Source: Ferrimicrobium sp. (lineage in GTDB: Bacteria > Actinomycetota > Acidimicrobiia > Acidimicrobiales > Acidimicrobiaceae). Taken from it: DNA of 64,000 nucleotides. Positions within the stretch are counted from its first letter, which is position 1, and the number at the start of each line of letters is the position of its first letter. The translations under genes and the position numbers were made by a program. The notes beneath the pieces are model-generated. The model did no database searches. It had not been told where the DNA came from and was given only the letters and a program-made list of their open reading frames with translations. Shown one piece after another: positions 54,001-62,225 of the stretch. The stretch is taken from assembly GCF_027364955.1 (NCBI RefSeq), contig NZ_DAHXOI010000006.1, forward strand, positions 118,370 to 182,369, read 5' to 3'.

Positions 54001-55710
54001 CCCGAAATTCTCGATTACCGGCAATATCTGCGACAGCGAGAGTCGACTCCCGATCAGAATTAAATGGAGTCGTAGCTCTCCATTGACATCGACGAGGAGA
54101 CGTGTTGACAGTCGGCGATCGGACTCTAAGAGTTCAGCGATGGCGGTGAGGTCGGAGATGATGAAATCGTCGTTCTCTTCCTGTTGATAGCTCTCCTCAA
54201 CGGATTCAGCGACCAGGTCTAACGCACCAAGTACGCGTGGCAATACGTCTTGGTCCACCTCTTGGCGAAGTTTCGTGCGGATTCTTGTTCTCCACGGGGT
54301 AGTGACACGGTCAAGCTCCTCGGCGAGCTTGTCGAGCCCCTCGGGAGTCAATGAGCCAAGAAGGATGTACTCTAAGACGAGGCGGCGTTCGGAGAAGAAC
54401 CGGCCAATTCGCTTCGGGACACCGTCACAGAAGTTTGAGAGTGTGTCGTCGATTCGATCCTCAATGCCAAATTCGACTCTGTCACCTGGAACCAAGACGA
54501 GAAGGCGGCGCGGACCTGTCGGTGTTTGGCTCAAAAAGACCTGGGTGCGTGAGACCTCTTCGACCAAGAGGCCCGCTCGCGCGAGTTCAAGAAAGTCGTT
54601 CATCGGTAACGCCAGCACCGTATCGATGTTGAGCGAGGTGACAAAGTCCTGCAGGACACGGTAGGAGTGACTGGTGGGGAGTAGATTCAGTCGCTTGCGG
54701 GCGGTTTCGAGACGATCGGCGACCTCTGGGACGGCGAGTCCAATCGACCCGGTTCGTTGGGGGCGGAAAATCCCGACAAAGTCAACCTCTCCTTCAGGTG
54801 CCTTGAAAGAGACGGCACGGAGTTGCGAAAAGTCAAGAATCTCGGATCGTGCTGGAAGCACCTGGATGTGATAGTTCGTGCCAATATTACGTGGCCAGTG
54901 CCGGTCGATGGCGACGTCCTCACGGGTAATGCCGAGGTCAAGCCGTTGCCCTTTCTTTGGACGTCGAATCTCGGCAAACGGTAAAAAGTGAGAAAAGGCA
55001 GAGCTGCTGATGGGAATCTCAGTCTTGCCGTTGATGGGAAACTCCTGCTCCTCGATGAGGTGAAGGAGATCAGAGAGCATACGATCCCGGTCTCTGTTGA
55101 AGTGGTGGAGTTGTTGGTACCGTTTGGCCAGCGTGCGCAAGAGTTGCTCGGCCTCGACCTTGGTTACCGTCATCGGGATCTGGGCGGCGAAAAATGAGAC
55201 GAGCTCGGTTGACTGTGCTGAGGCAACGTTGCACCCACAACGGGCGAGATCGGCGCGCTCGAGGATGGGGTGAATCGTGGTAAGCCGATCCGACTTCTCA
55301 CGGATGGTCTGGAGGAAGGTGTCGACAAGAAACTCCATGTCGTTACTGACAATGGAGATCATGGTGCCTGGGGCGCGCATCGTTGAGAAGACGGATTCGA
55401 GCTCAGAGACACCCTCGGGTCGACAGCGTATGCGCAGGACATCTGACCCACGGACAATCTCCATCACGCACATGTCCTCGGCCGTAACGGTATCCAAGGT
55501 GTGGAGCTGGGCCGTGAGGGCTGCGATAACAAAATCGGTAGAGAAGGCCGTCTCTTCTTCGGGATCGATGTGGGCGGTGAACGAACGAGCGAATCCGAGA
55601 AAAGCTTTGCGTTTCTCAGGCGAACCCAATTGGGATTCAAGTTCTCGTAGACGTTCCTTCAATCCGCTAAAGACCGGATTTTTCCCAAGCTTCTTCGTTG
55701 TAAGTGTCAA
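51043..55710 (-). CDS. NAD-dependent glutamate dehydrogenase, large form
   Basis: A 1,555-residue enzyme converting glutamate to 2-oxoglutarate and ammonia with NAD+, the GDH-180 type known from actinobacteria and proteobacteria. The N-terminal 600 residues hold ACT-like regulatory regions. The catalytic domain lies at about 720-1200, with RGGPVARGGIRFSDR, DFRTEILGLMKAQTVKNAV and VGSKGGFIV near 790-840, and the nucleotide region VVGIGDLSGDVFGNG near 960. The C-terminal 350 residues are helical. Start is TTG 55710 behind AAAGGAG. The gene is a single unit with a 209-base upstream gap to the next gene. Confidence 0.95.
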   Translation of the reverse strand: MTLTTKKLGKNPVFSGLKERLRELESQLGSPEKRKAFLGFARSFTAHIDPEEETAFSTDFVIAALTAQLHTLDTVTAEDMCVMEIVRGSDVLRIRCRPEGVSELESVFSTMRAPGTMISIVSNDMEFLVDTFLQTIREKSDRLTTIHPILERADLARCGCNVASAQSTELVSFFAAQIPMTVTKVEAEQLLRTLAKRYQQLHHFNRDRDRMLSDLLHLIEEQEFPINGKTEIPISSSAFSHFLPFAEIRRPKKGQRLDLGITREDVAIDRHWPRNIGTNYHIQVLPARSEILDFSQLRAVSFKAPEGEVDFVGIFRPQRTGSIGLAVPEVADRLETARKRLNLLPTSHSYRVLQDFVTSLNIDTVLALPMNDFLELARAGLLVEEVSRTQVFLSQTPTGPRRLLVLVPGDRVEFGIEDRIDDTLSNFCDGVPKRIGRFFSERRLVLEYILLGSLTPEGLDKLAEELDRVTTPWRTRIRTKLRQEVDQDVLPRVLGALDLVAESVEESYQQEENDDFIISDLTAIAELLESDRRLSTRLLVDVNGELRLHLILIGSRLSLSQILPVIENFGLKVSDEQPYRGRTGNRELWIIDLGLVVDGDEALQRLGHGRVRERVEQSLAAIWRGDEENDQLNQLAITAELKPDEIAVTRALASYMRLTNLGYSEAYCQQALVNQPTLARTLVRLFYTRFDPEISELDRDESTERLIASLEEELSNVSSLDQDKVLRGMEELIRAMLRTNLFQADRKAVAFKIDPRNLSFLPDPKPRYEIYLRNETTEAVHLRGGPVARGGIRFSDRMEDFRTEILGLMKAQTVKNAVIVPVGSKGGFIVKDLDPKSRNAAKIERSYRIFMETLLSLTDNLVAGKIVPPQDTVCHDGPDHYLVVAADKGTATFSDIANEIAVAHGYWLGDAFASGGSHGFDHKEMGITAKGAWVSVEHLFDAVGIDIARTPIRVVGIGDLSGDVFGNGTLRSHQLKLIAAFDHRHIFLDPDPEPEVSWQARSAIFSRGAGTTWEDYPESAISAGGGVYPRNVKGIKISSQAAEALGIPVAIYEPNQLIRHILQAPVDLLFNGGIGTYVKATSEANVEVADKANDAVRVNGNEVRARVIGEGGNLGMTQLGRIEYCLSGGRCNTDSIDNSAGVDTSDHEVNIKIALDALVHEGALTVDQRNEILTQCVSEVETQVLADNVYQNWALSAAEARYDHSWGEITRLLGHLVQYAGLAPAVEHLPDPSVAAAHPPARKLTRAELSIIISYVKLDLNQQLMESSLLDHPLTDGLYEEYFPLPVRQRIKQLSLGHPLRRELIATTIANVIVNHVGVFGVQAIAAAANISIVEAAEYVYLALLLTDARTSVRRLLWSAGTSFDARMSAYLGFQDLVCTSALELRLVIGEPEGLLDTDNLSSLVSNVKTVAHQLSLRDDLPTSWQERRARMSEAELDTQAADLLVPGRALALYLSLLVDQEHRVEDLEEFTDRLYRLELESGIINTRELLSDIATSDLASVLAQQQVQDRLNNLSRSIFLGQALDATITEAVAHVAENLERGEMLQALLESLKF

Positions 55711-55919
55711 CTTCGACTCCTTTGTCGAGTAGATCTCCCTCTAATTTAGCGCGTTCTAGACTGAGATCGTCACGTTCAAGGGTTCTGGACTTGTTCTTCG
55801 AGGTTGTGGTGGGCCTGTCTGCCGTAGTGCTTCGGCACAAAATCTCGAAGACTTGATACCGATGCCAGGCGTGTGTGCAGTAACGGTGTTAGGTTAAGGG
55901 GGAGGAGGGACTGTAAGTT

Positions 55920-56606
55920 ATGCGTCGATCCGTCTACTGGGCCTTGGCGTGGCCGTTCTATCTTGCCCTCGCTCTGCTCTTCGTTGTGCTAGTCGCACTC
56001 CTTGGTCTCGATCTTCTCAGATTTGCCTATCAGCGGATTGGCATCGCGCCCGGTTGGTTGCTGCTCATTCTTGTCGCGACGATTGTCGGGAGTTTTATCA
56101 ACATTCCAGTGGCGAGACTGCAAAACCCGATAGAGGAGCCGGTGGAGCGTTCGATCAGTTTCCTTGGGATCCGCTATGTTATCCCGACCCCACCTCGCCC
56201 AAGCGAGACCTCGATTGCGGTCAATGTAGGCGGCGCGGTGATCCCAACGGTTCTCTCAATCTACTTAGCTGTGCACGACCACCTCGAGCTGCTGGCGCTC
56301 ATCGGGGTCGTTATTGCAGCAGTTGTGGTGCGATTGGTTGCTCGTCCTATCCGTGGCGTGGGTATCGCAGTGCCGATCCTCCTGCCGGCTCTGATGGCGG
56401 TTATCCTGGCCTCGTTGCTAACGATTCACTACCTCGCAGCACTGGCCTACATCATCGGTGTGATGGGCGTTCTCATCGGCGCTGACCTCTCGAATCTCAA
56501 CAAGACGAGGACGCTCGGCGCATCCATCGTCTCCATCGGCGGTGCCGGGACCTTCGATGGGATTTTCTTGACGGGTCTCCTGGCGGTGCTCTTGGCTTCG
56601 ATCTGA
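55920..56606 (+). CDS. DUF1614 membrane protein
   Basis: A 228-residue protein with about six or seven hydrophobic helices. It matches DUF1614: after two N-terminal helices come FINIPVARL near 60, INVGGAVIPTVLSIYL near 98, and GVMGVLIGADLSNLNK near 178 followed by SIGGAGTFDGIFLTGLLAVLL at the end. Function unknown. The start is ATG 55920. Upstream lies a 209-base gap with no gene. Confidence 0.85.
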   Translation: MRRSVYWALAWPFYLALALLFVVLVALLGLDLLRFAYQRIGIAPGWLLLILVATIVGSFINIPVARLQNPIEEPVERSISFLGIRYVIPTPPRPSETSIAVNVGGAVIPTVLSIYLAVHDHLELLALIGVVIAAVVVRLVARPIRGVGIAVPILLPALMAVILASLLTIHYLAALAYIIGVMGVLIGADLSNLNKTRTLGASIVSIGGAGTFDGIFLTGLLAVLLASI

Positions 56607-56650
56607 CGAGTGCGCGAGCACTGACCTCCTAGTCGACGCCCTGTGCGTGT

Positions 56651-58102
56651 CTATTGCCCTTGGCTCAGGGAATATCCAGGTACGCCGTCAAAGGCGTAGA
56701 GCCCCTCTGTTTTGATGAACGGGAGCCCTGCTGCGTCGAGCCGATTCAGCTGGTCGATCAGATCCGCAGTAGTGATAGTAGCCCCAGGCACACGTGCCTG
56801 GAACCGGCAGCGCCAGTGATCGACGCAAAACGTCTCAGCAGCTCCATTTGGATAGACTTTTTGCCCACGATTGCTGATCATGACCAACGTGAGGTTCGGG
56901 TTGAGGTGCGCTTCGATCTGCTGTCCAAGCTGGTTCACGTCCCCCCGATACTCGAGAAAGATATCGATTCCCTCAAGCGTCTTGATCTCTATTGGACGTT
57001 CTTTGAGCTTGACGATGATCGGCTCCTCTGACGCTGGGTAGTGAGCAGCAAGGAGTCGCTCCGGGGTCCGGCCCAGTCGCTCGATGACGGCATCAGCGAA
57101 GGCGTCGGTGCCCACCTTCTTTGTTGATACCCCATCGGTATAGATGTCAGGGGTATGAATGCCGTCTTCGATCGTGCAGAGCCATGCGTTATGGACCCGA
57201 GTCGCAACCGACCCGAGGCCCAGATGGACCAGCATCAGGACGGCGCCCATCAAGAGACCAGAGGGGTTGGCGATGTTGTGGCCAGCTAGTGGGGGTGCCG
57301 AGCCATGAATGGCCTCGAACATGGCGATCTCATCGCCGATATTGGCGCTACCGGCCAGCCCGACGGAGCCGGTGATCTCGGCGGCTACGTCAGATAAAAT
57401 GTCGCCGTAGAGGTTTGGCAGGACGAGGACATCGAACTGCTCGGGTGCGGTGGCAAGTTTCGCCGTGCCAATATCGATGATCCAGTGCTCGGCCTCTATC
57501 TCCGGATACTCGGCCGCCACCTCGTCGAAGATCTTGTGGAAGGTGCCGTCGGAGAGTTTCATGATGTTGTCTTTGGTGAAGCTTGTCACCTTGTGGCGAT
57601 GGTAGCGGCGTGCGTATTCAAAGGCATAGCGAATGATGCGTTCGCTGCCGGGTCGGGTGATAAGTTTGAGGGTTTGAAACACATCTTGGGTCTGACGATG
57701 TTCGATGCCGCCATAGAGGTCTTCTTCATTTTCACGGACGATGACGAGATCCATCCCCGGGTGTTGGGTGGGTATGAAAGGAGAGTAAGAGATACAGGGT
57801 CGAATGTTGGCGTAGAGGCCAAAAGTTTTGCGAATGGTGACGTTGACGCTTTTGAATCCGCCACCTTGTGGAGTTGTGATCGGCGCCTTTAAGAGGACCT
57901 TGGTGCGCCGCAGCGAATCCCATGCCTTTGGTTCGATTCCCGAGGTAATCCCTTGGTCAAAGACCTGTGCTCCAACCTTGATCCGTTCGATCTCGAGATC
58001 TGCCCCCGCCTCGGCGAGAATTCGCAGCGTCGCCTCCATGATCTCGGGGCCGATTCCGTCCCCCTGAGCCACAGTGATGCGTCTTCTACTTTCAGTGGTC
58101 AC
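56651..58102 (-). CDS. icd: NADP-type isocitrate dehydrogenase, Thermus-like with C-terminal extension
   Basis: Oxidises isocitrate to 2-oxoglutarate in the TCA cycle. The 483-residue protein has GDGIGPEI near 14-21, the substrate-binding VTIRKTFGLYANIRPC near 106, and DLVIVRENEEDLYGGIEH near 136, then NLYGDILSDVAAEI and EAIHGSAPPLAGHNIANPSG (in two parts). A C-terminal extension of about 130 residues beyond the core (LKERPIEIKTLEGID onward) resembles Thermus-type IDH. Start is GTG 58102 after GAGGAG. Coenzyme use inferred from the subfamily. Confidence 0.93.
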   Translation of the reverse strand: MTTESRRRITVAQGDGIGPEIMEATLRILAEAGADLEIERIKVGAQVFDQGITSGIEPKAWDSLRRTKVLLKAPITTPQGGGFKSVNVTIRKTFGLYANIRPCISYSPFIPTQHPGMDLVIVRENEEDLYGGIEHRQTQDVFQTLKLITRPGSERIIRYAFEYARRYHRHKVTSFTKDNIMKLSDGTFHKIFDEVAAEYPEIEAEHWIIDIGTAKLATAPEQFDVLVLPNLYGDILSDVAAEITGSVGLAGSANIGDEIAMFEAIHGSAPPLAGHNIANPSGLLMGAVLMLVHLGLGSVATRVHNAWLCTIEDGIHTPDIYTDGVSTKKVGTDAFADAVIERLGRTPERLLAAHYPASEEPIIVKLKERPIEIKTLEGIDIFLEYRGDVNQLGQQIEAHLNPNLTLVMISNRGQKVYPNGAAETFCVDHWRCRFQARVPGATITTADLIDQLNRLDAAGLPFIKTEGLYAFDGVPGYSLSQGQ

Positions 58103-58669
58103 GTCCGCTCCTCGCCAACTCGTTGATCCATCGCCAAGACCGGTCTATTCGGGTATCTCAAGAGAGAGCGGTCATTGTCGCGACAAACAGATTGTAGACG
58201 ACAGTGTCATGGGCCGCCAAATGGGAGCATCTCAATGCCTGACAGGCTCGTGCTAGATGGCTGGGGAGAGTCCCAGATGGGTGCGGACTCAGATCCTGGG
58301 GTCAAGATGGATCTTGTCGTGAACCATGGGTGGTCAATGGTGGTGTCCGACCGCGCATCTCCCAAGATCAGCCAAGGCGGTGCTGGAAGGAGTGTGCTGT
58401 CAGAAATGTATGGCTCGCAGTGTCCGAAGCCACTCAGGCTTTTCCTCCGCAATCTCTTGCACCCACAGTTGTCACCTCGTTGCGGTGCCGTGACGTGGGC
58501 TCAAGCCATGGGTGAGGTCGATCAGTGCGCTCATTCCAGGTGTCTTGTGATCGTTGTGCTGATGCGGTGAGGGGATCGATTACGGGAGGGCGGATCGATT
58601 GAATTAGGTCCGTGTTAGCCTTAGCGGAAGGATCCAAGCTTGACGAATCTCATCAGATCGGAGACAGGT
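58103..58669. other. 567-base gap with palindrome, no convincing gene
   Basis: Several short frames on both strands were checked; their residue composition is not protein-like and none has a good start, so I call no gene. A perfect 12-base palindrome, TTGTCGCGACAA, lies at 58175-58186, 73 bases before the icd start and upstream on its strand. It is a reasonable operator candidate for icd. The aldolase promoter must also lie in the last part of the gap. Confidence 0.4.
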
Positions 58670-59557
58670 ATGAACACGGAACAGCTTGAACAGATGACCC
58701 GCGGTGCTGGCTTTATTGCGGCGCTCGATCAAAGTGGTGGAAGTACACCTGGCGCCCTCGAGCTCTATGGTATTCCTCGCGAGTCCTACGATTCGGACGA
58801 ACAGATGCTATCGCTGATGCACGCCATGCGAGAGAGAATCGTTACCAATCCGAGTTTTGGCGGTGATCATGTCCTCGGAGCTATCCTCTTTGAAGACACG
58901 CTCGATCGACAGTTTGCGGGGGTCGATGCCGCGACCTATCTGTGGGGCCACAAGCAGGTGGTTCCCTTCGTGAAGGTCGATAAGGGTCTGGCCCCTGAGG
59001 CCAACGGGGCCCGCTGCATGAACCCGATGCCCGGCTTGGATGCCCTGTTGGACAAGGCGATCGCAAAGGGAGTCTTCGGTACAAAGATGCGGTCTTTTAT
59101 CCAGCTAGCCGATCCCGTTGGCGTACAGGCGGTGGTGGACCAGCAATTCGAGATCGCCAGGAGCATCCTTGCCAAAGGCCTCATCCCCATTCTTGAACCC
59201 GAGATCGATATCGCTAGCCCGGACAAGCAAGTTGCCGAGAGCCTGCTTCGAGACGCCCTTCTCAAGGGACTTGATGCATTGGATGATGATCAGTTGGTCA
59301 TGCTCAAACTTACGCTACCCGAGCGTGATGATTACTATGCCTCGTTGATGGAGCATCCCAAGGTGGTGCGCGTCGTGGCGCTCTCTGGAGGGTACACCCG
59401 TCAACAGGCGATCGAACGACTCGTTCACAACCACAAGATGATCGCGAGTTTCTCACGAGCACTTACCGAAGGCCTCCACGTCGACATGAGTGACGAGGCG
59501 TTTACTGCGGAACTCAAGATCGCGATTGAACAGATTTACACTGCTTCGATTAGCTAA
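58670..59557 (+). CDS. fda: Class I fructose-bisphosphate aldolase
   Basis: Splits fructose 1,6-bisphosphate into two triose phosphates in glycolysis, using a Schiff-base lysine. About 295 residues from ATG 58670 (GGAGACAGG upstream; the frame is open to 58640). Features: FIAALDQSGGSTPGALELYG near 12-31, VVPFVKVDKGLAPEANG near 95-111, SFIQLADPVG near 138, PILEPEID near 173 and VMLKLTLPERD near 208 with candidate lysines. This matches the short class I aldolase of Staphylococcus (fda) and relatives, not the class II enzyme. Confidence 0.92.
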   Translation: MNTEQLEQMTRGAGFIAALDQSGGSTPGALELYGIPRESYDSDEQMLSLMHAMRERIVTNPSFGGDHVLGAILFEDTLDRQFAGVDAATYLWGHKQVVPFVKVDKGLAPEANGARCMNPMPGLDALLDKAIAKGVFGTKMRSFIQLADPVGVQAVVDQQFEIARSILAKGLIPILEPEIDIASPDKQVAESLLRDALLKGLDALDDDQLVMLKLTLPERDDYYASLMEHPKVVRVVALSGGYTRQQAIERLVHNHKMIASFSRALTEGLHVDMSDEAFTAELKIAIEQIYTASIS

Positions 59558-59581
59558 AAAGTCCCCTACGGCTTGTGATGG

Positions 59582-60244
59582 TCACTTGCCGCCTTGGTAA
59601 TCGATCACCTCAACTTGGTCTCCTCGTCCGATGATCGCCGTAGTCACCATCTCTGGGGGGAAGAGACCGTGTTCGATGAGGCCAGGGGTGCCAGAGAGTC
59701 GAGCAGCTGTCTCTCTTGGATTCATCAGTGGTCCATGGTAATCGGCGATAATACCGCCATCAGGGCTAGATGGCACTGCTCTGAGGATGACATCGCCTAA
59801 ACGGCGAAGAGTCGAGCCAAGACCAAAGGCGAGCAGCTCGATCGGGATTGGGCCTTTGAGCACAGCAACTGGTTTCGTCGAATCAGCGATCACGATAAAG
59901 CGATTGGCAGTGATGGCAACGAGTTTTTCGCGCGTGTGGGCGGCTCCTCCTCCTTTGATAAGCCAGCCATCTGGGGTGATTTGATCGGTGCCGTCGATTG
60001 CTAGATCGAGGATGGCGAGCTTCGTGAATGGCGCTACATCGATACCAAGCTGTCGCGCGAGATCAGCGGTATGAGGGGAGGTAGCGACGCAGCGGATTTT
60101 GCGATGGCGGCGTGCAAGCGCCGGCAAGAGAAAGCCGACGGTTGAACCCGTCCCAAGACCAACGGTCATGCCGTCTTCGACAAGCTCTGCGGCGGCCTCG
60201 GCTGCAAGCTGCTTCTCTCGGTCTACCTGATTGCTTGTACGCAC
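59582..60244 (-). CDS. rpiA: Ribose-5-phosphate isomerase A
   Basis: Interconverts ribose 5-phosphate and ribulose 5-phosphate in the pentose phosphate pathway. About 220 residues from GTG 60244, six bases after GGGAGG; the frame continues to 60304. Motifs: VGLGTGSTVGFLLPAL near residue 27, DLAIDGTDQIT near 83, IKGGGAAHTREKLVA near 97-111 with the catalytic Glu nearby, and SGTPGLIEHGLF near 190. Convergent with the aldolase, with 24 bases between stops. Confidence 0.94.
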   Translation of the reverse strand: MRTSNQVDREKQLAAEAAAELVEDGMTVGLGTGSTVGFLLPALARRHRKIRCVATSPHTADLARQLGIDVAPFTKLAILDLAIDGTDQITPDGWLIKGGGAAHTREKLVAITANRFIVIADSTKPVAVLKGPIPIELLAFGLGSTLRRLGDVILRAVPSSPDGGIIADYHGPLMNPRETAARLSGTPGLIEHGLFPPEMVTTAIIGRGDQVEVIDYQGGK

Positions 60245-61130
60245 CGTTGGCCTCCCAAGAAGATCACTTCCATTGTTTGACTGACCTAGGCACGATTCTA
60301 TCATGCGCCTAGCTGATGTGAAGTTTTTAGCGTTTGGCCCGTACTACAGCAACCCCGTCCCCGTGGGAGTCTGTAACAAACCCGAGATGGTTCACCGATC
60401 CGGTGAGGACGTTAAGGCAAAGGACTACGACCTATCCTGATTCAGGACAACTTCCTTCGCTCGGACCCTGTTACTTGCGACTTCGCTGAGGCAAATTCAC
60501 AACTCATGATGTCGATGGTGTGCGGGCACTCGTTGAGCTTCGCCGCTGTTTGCGCCAGTAATCTGATGGTCGATGGTAGGTACTGCGGGTCCACCGTCCT
60601 TACTCGAGAATCAGGCGCGGCTGTCCTTGTAACTCCATCATCTCTTCCGGATTCATGGAATCGAGCCACAGACCAGCGAGTTCGATTCCGCGACCCGAGA
60701 CCAGCAACAGAGCGGGAATCTCGTGCCACAATACTGACGTCCCAAAAGGCGACGTATTCGAAAAGCAGTGGATCACTCCACTTGTGAGCAGAACGATCTG
60801 GTCCACGACCTCGCGAGGGTGATGCCGGCGACGTTTCCAATTGTGCGGTGATGGGTGAAAAGGTTTGCCTAGCAAGTGCCTTCATGGCAAAAGAGCGACG
60901 TTGGCCGCCGCGTCGTTGAGTCGGTCGGCGCCGACCCCACGACGATGCAGGCGGGCGTTAGGCTCACCTGCGCGGGCATTATGGGGTGGTTGCTCTTGGC
61001 CGGCGGCGAATCGGAGCGCAAAGAATCGGTGTCGAGAACGGTGGCATGCAACCAGGCGGCAGGTTCGTATCTTGCCTAAAGGATGATAAGCAGGCGGGCT
61101 ACTCGTAGTATTTCGGTCGGACACGACGAG
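60245..61130. other. 886-base gene-poor stretch next to tRNA-Ala
   Basis: No convincing gene. Overlapping minus-strand frames of 147 residues (60442-60885) and 91 residues (60600-60875) exist but have weak starts and no recognised domain. The second one (VVDQIVLLTSG, then FGTSVLWHEIPALLLVSG) faintly resembles a thioredoxin-like fold and might be the decayed end of a gene. The stretch abuts a tRNA, a usual integration target, so it may be leftover insertion DNA. This is inferred only. Confidence 0.4.
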
Positions 61131-61203
61131 TGGAGGTGAAGGGACTCGAACCCTCGGCCTCTACATTGCGAACGTAGCGCTCTACCAGCTGAGCTACACC
61201 CCC
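61131..61203 (-). tRNA. tRNA-Ala (anticodon CGC)
   Basis: A 73-nucleotide cloverleaf on the minus strand. The acceptor stem GGGGGTG pairs with CACCTCC (one G-U) and the discriminator base is A. The D arm is GCTC-AGCTGGTA-GAGC. The anticodon stem CTACG/TGTAG closes a TTCGCAA loop with anticodon CGC, read as Ala (codon GCG). The T arm is GAGGG-TTCGAGT-CCCTT. The 3' CCA is not encoded. Confidence 0.96.
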
Positions 61204-61226
61204 GCGTGAACCAGTCTATCCGGTTC

Positions 61227-61688
61227 TCAGGCGATCGCTCGCTCTGATGTGGTGCCGCGAGAACTCGCCAAGCCCTGTCGTGACGTGGCATAGGTCGGAC
61301 GAGCACGAGTCGCATTGTGGCTTGCTCGAGCAAGGGCGAGGAAAACCGTTATCGAAACCAGGCTGATGGTGGTGAGCAGCAACCCGATCGGTGCTGCGAC
61401 GACGATCAACAAGATTCCAATGAGTAGTGAGCCACCGAGAGAAGCAAGCGTTCTCTGCCTGCGACGGTACGGCGGCAATGAAGCTGCCGTCGAGGAGCGT
61501 GCCGGACGATTCGTGCTTCTTGGCTGAACAAGTGGCCGACTCTGGATGCCGGTCTCAAGCGCCCACAGCTGTTGGCGAAAGGTCACAATAGACCGGAGAT
61601 AGTCTTTGCGCCTTCGAGCGCTGAAGAAAGGTTGCATAAGCACCAAGGACCAACCGACGATGAGAATCGCCACTACTTCAGCCTGCAT
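61227..61688 (-). CDS. Small membrane protein downstream of moaC
   Basis: About 153 residues from ATG 61688, which follows the moaC stop by a few bases and has GAGGGGG upstream (within the moaC end). One helix is at about 3-20 (EVVAILIVGWSLVLMQPFF), then an Arg-rich cytosolic region, then two close helices at about 88-125 (SLGGSLLIGILLIVVAAPIG and LLLTTISLVSITVFLALARA). No domain recognised. Co-transcribed with moaC by position; a link to molybdenum metabolism is not implied by sequence. Confidence 0.65.
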   Translation of the reverse strand: MQAEVVAILIVGWSLVLMQPFFSARRRKDYLRSIVTFRQQLWALETGIQSRPLVQPRSTNRPARSSTAASLPPYRRRQRTLASLGGSLLIGILLIVVAAPIGLLLTTISLVSITVFLALARASHNATRARPTYATSRQGLASSRGTTSERAIA

Positions 61689-61692
61689 ACGC

Positions 61693-62178
61693 TCATTCCC
61701 CCTCTTCGCGTCGCCAACTACCTGACTTCCCGCCGGTTTTCTCCCACAGTGCGAGTTCACCGATTACCATCGACCGATCGTATGACTTGCACATATCGTA
61801 GATCGTTAAGGCGGCAATCGATGCTGCAGTAAGAGCCTCCATCTCTACACCAGTTCGATCCACCGTCTCAACCTGGGCCTCGACTTCAACGAAGGTGTCC
61901 CCCAGGGTGAAGTTAATGTAGACCGATCCAATCAAAAGAGGATGACACAGCGGTATGAGATCTGGCGTGCGTTTTGATGCCTGGATACCGGCGATTCGAG
62001 CTGCTCCGAGCACATCGCCTTTATTGACGGCGTTGTTTGCCACCAGCGCTGTGGTCTCTGGCTTCATAAAAACCTTACAGCGCGCAAGTGCGCGCCGGTG
62101 TGTTGGCTCTTTGGGGGTGACATCAACCATTCTTGCCCGACCCAGTGGGTCGAGGTGGGTGAACTCTCGATCTGCCAT
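61693..62178 (-). CDS. moaC: Cyclic pyranopterin monophosphate synthase MoaC
   Basis: With MoaA converts GTP to cyclic pyranopterin monophosphate, the first step in molybdenum cofactor synthesis. The 161-residue protein has MVDVTPKEPTHRRALA, then KGDVLGAARIAGIQASKRT, DLIPLCHPLL with the active-site His, and GVEMEALTAASIAALTIYDM near the C-terminus, all MoaC hallmarks. It lies 47 bases downstream of moaA on the same strand. Confidence 0.96.
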   Translation of the reverse strand: MADREFTHLDPLGRARMVDVTPKEPTHRRALARCKVFMKPETTALVANNAVNKGDVLGAARIAGIQASKRTPDLIPLCHPLLIGSVYINFTLGDTFVEVEAQVETVDRTGVEMEALTAASIAALTIYDMCKSYDRSMVIGELALWEKTGGKSGSWRREEGE

Positions 62179-62225
62179 CCCTACACTTTAGGTGACTCTC
62201 TCACCGCGTGGCGGCAGTTTTTTGA

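Noticed and set aside
58175..58570. Plus-strand frame of 131 residues in the icd-aldolase gap
   Set aside because: No ribosome binding site, unbalanced composition and no recognisable domain; the antisense frame there is equally poor.
60442..60885. Minus-strand frame of 147 residues
   Set aside because: Ser/Arg-rich composition, no domain, overlaps another frame of equal plausibility; too weak to call as a gene.
60955..61080. GTTAGGC and GCCTAAA, possible integron attC-like ends
   Set aside because: The order is GTTRRRY then RYYYAA, the reverse of an attC site, and the second copy lacks the final C; no integrase is near.
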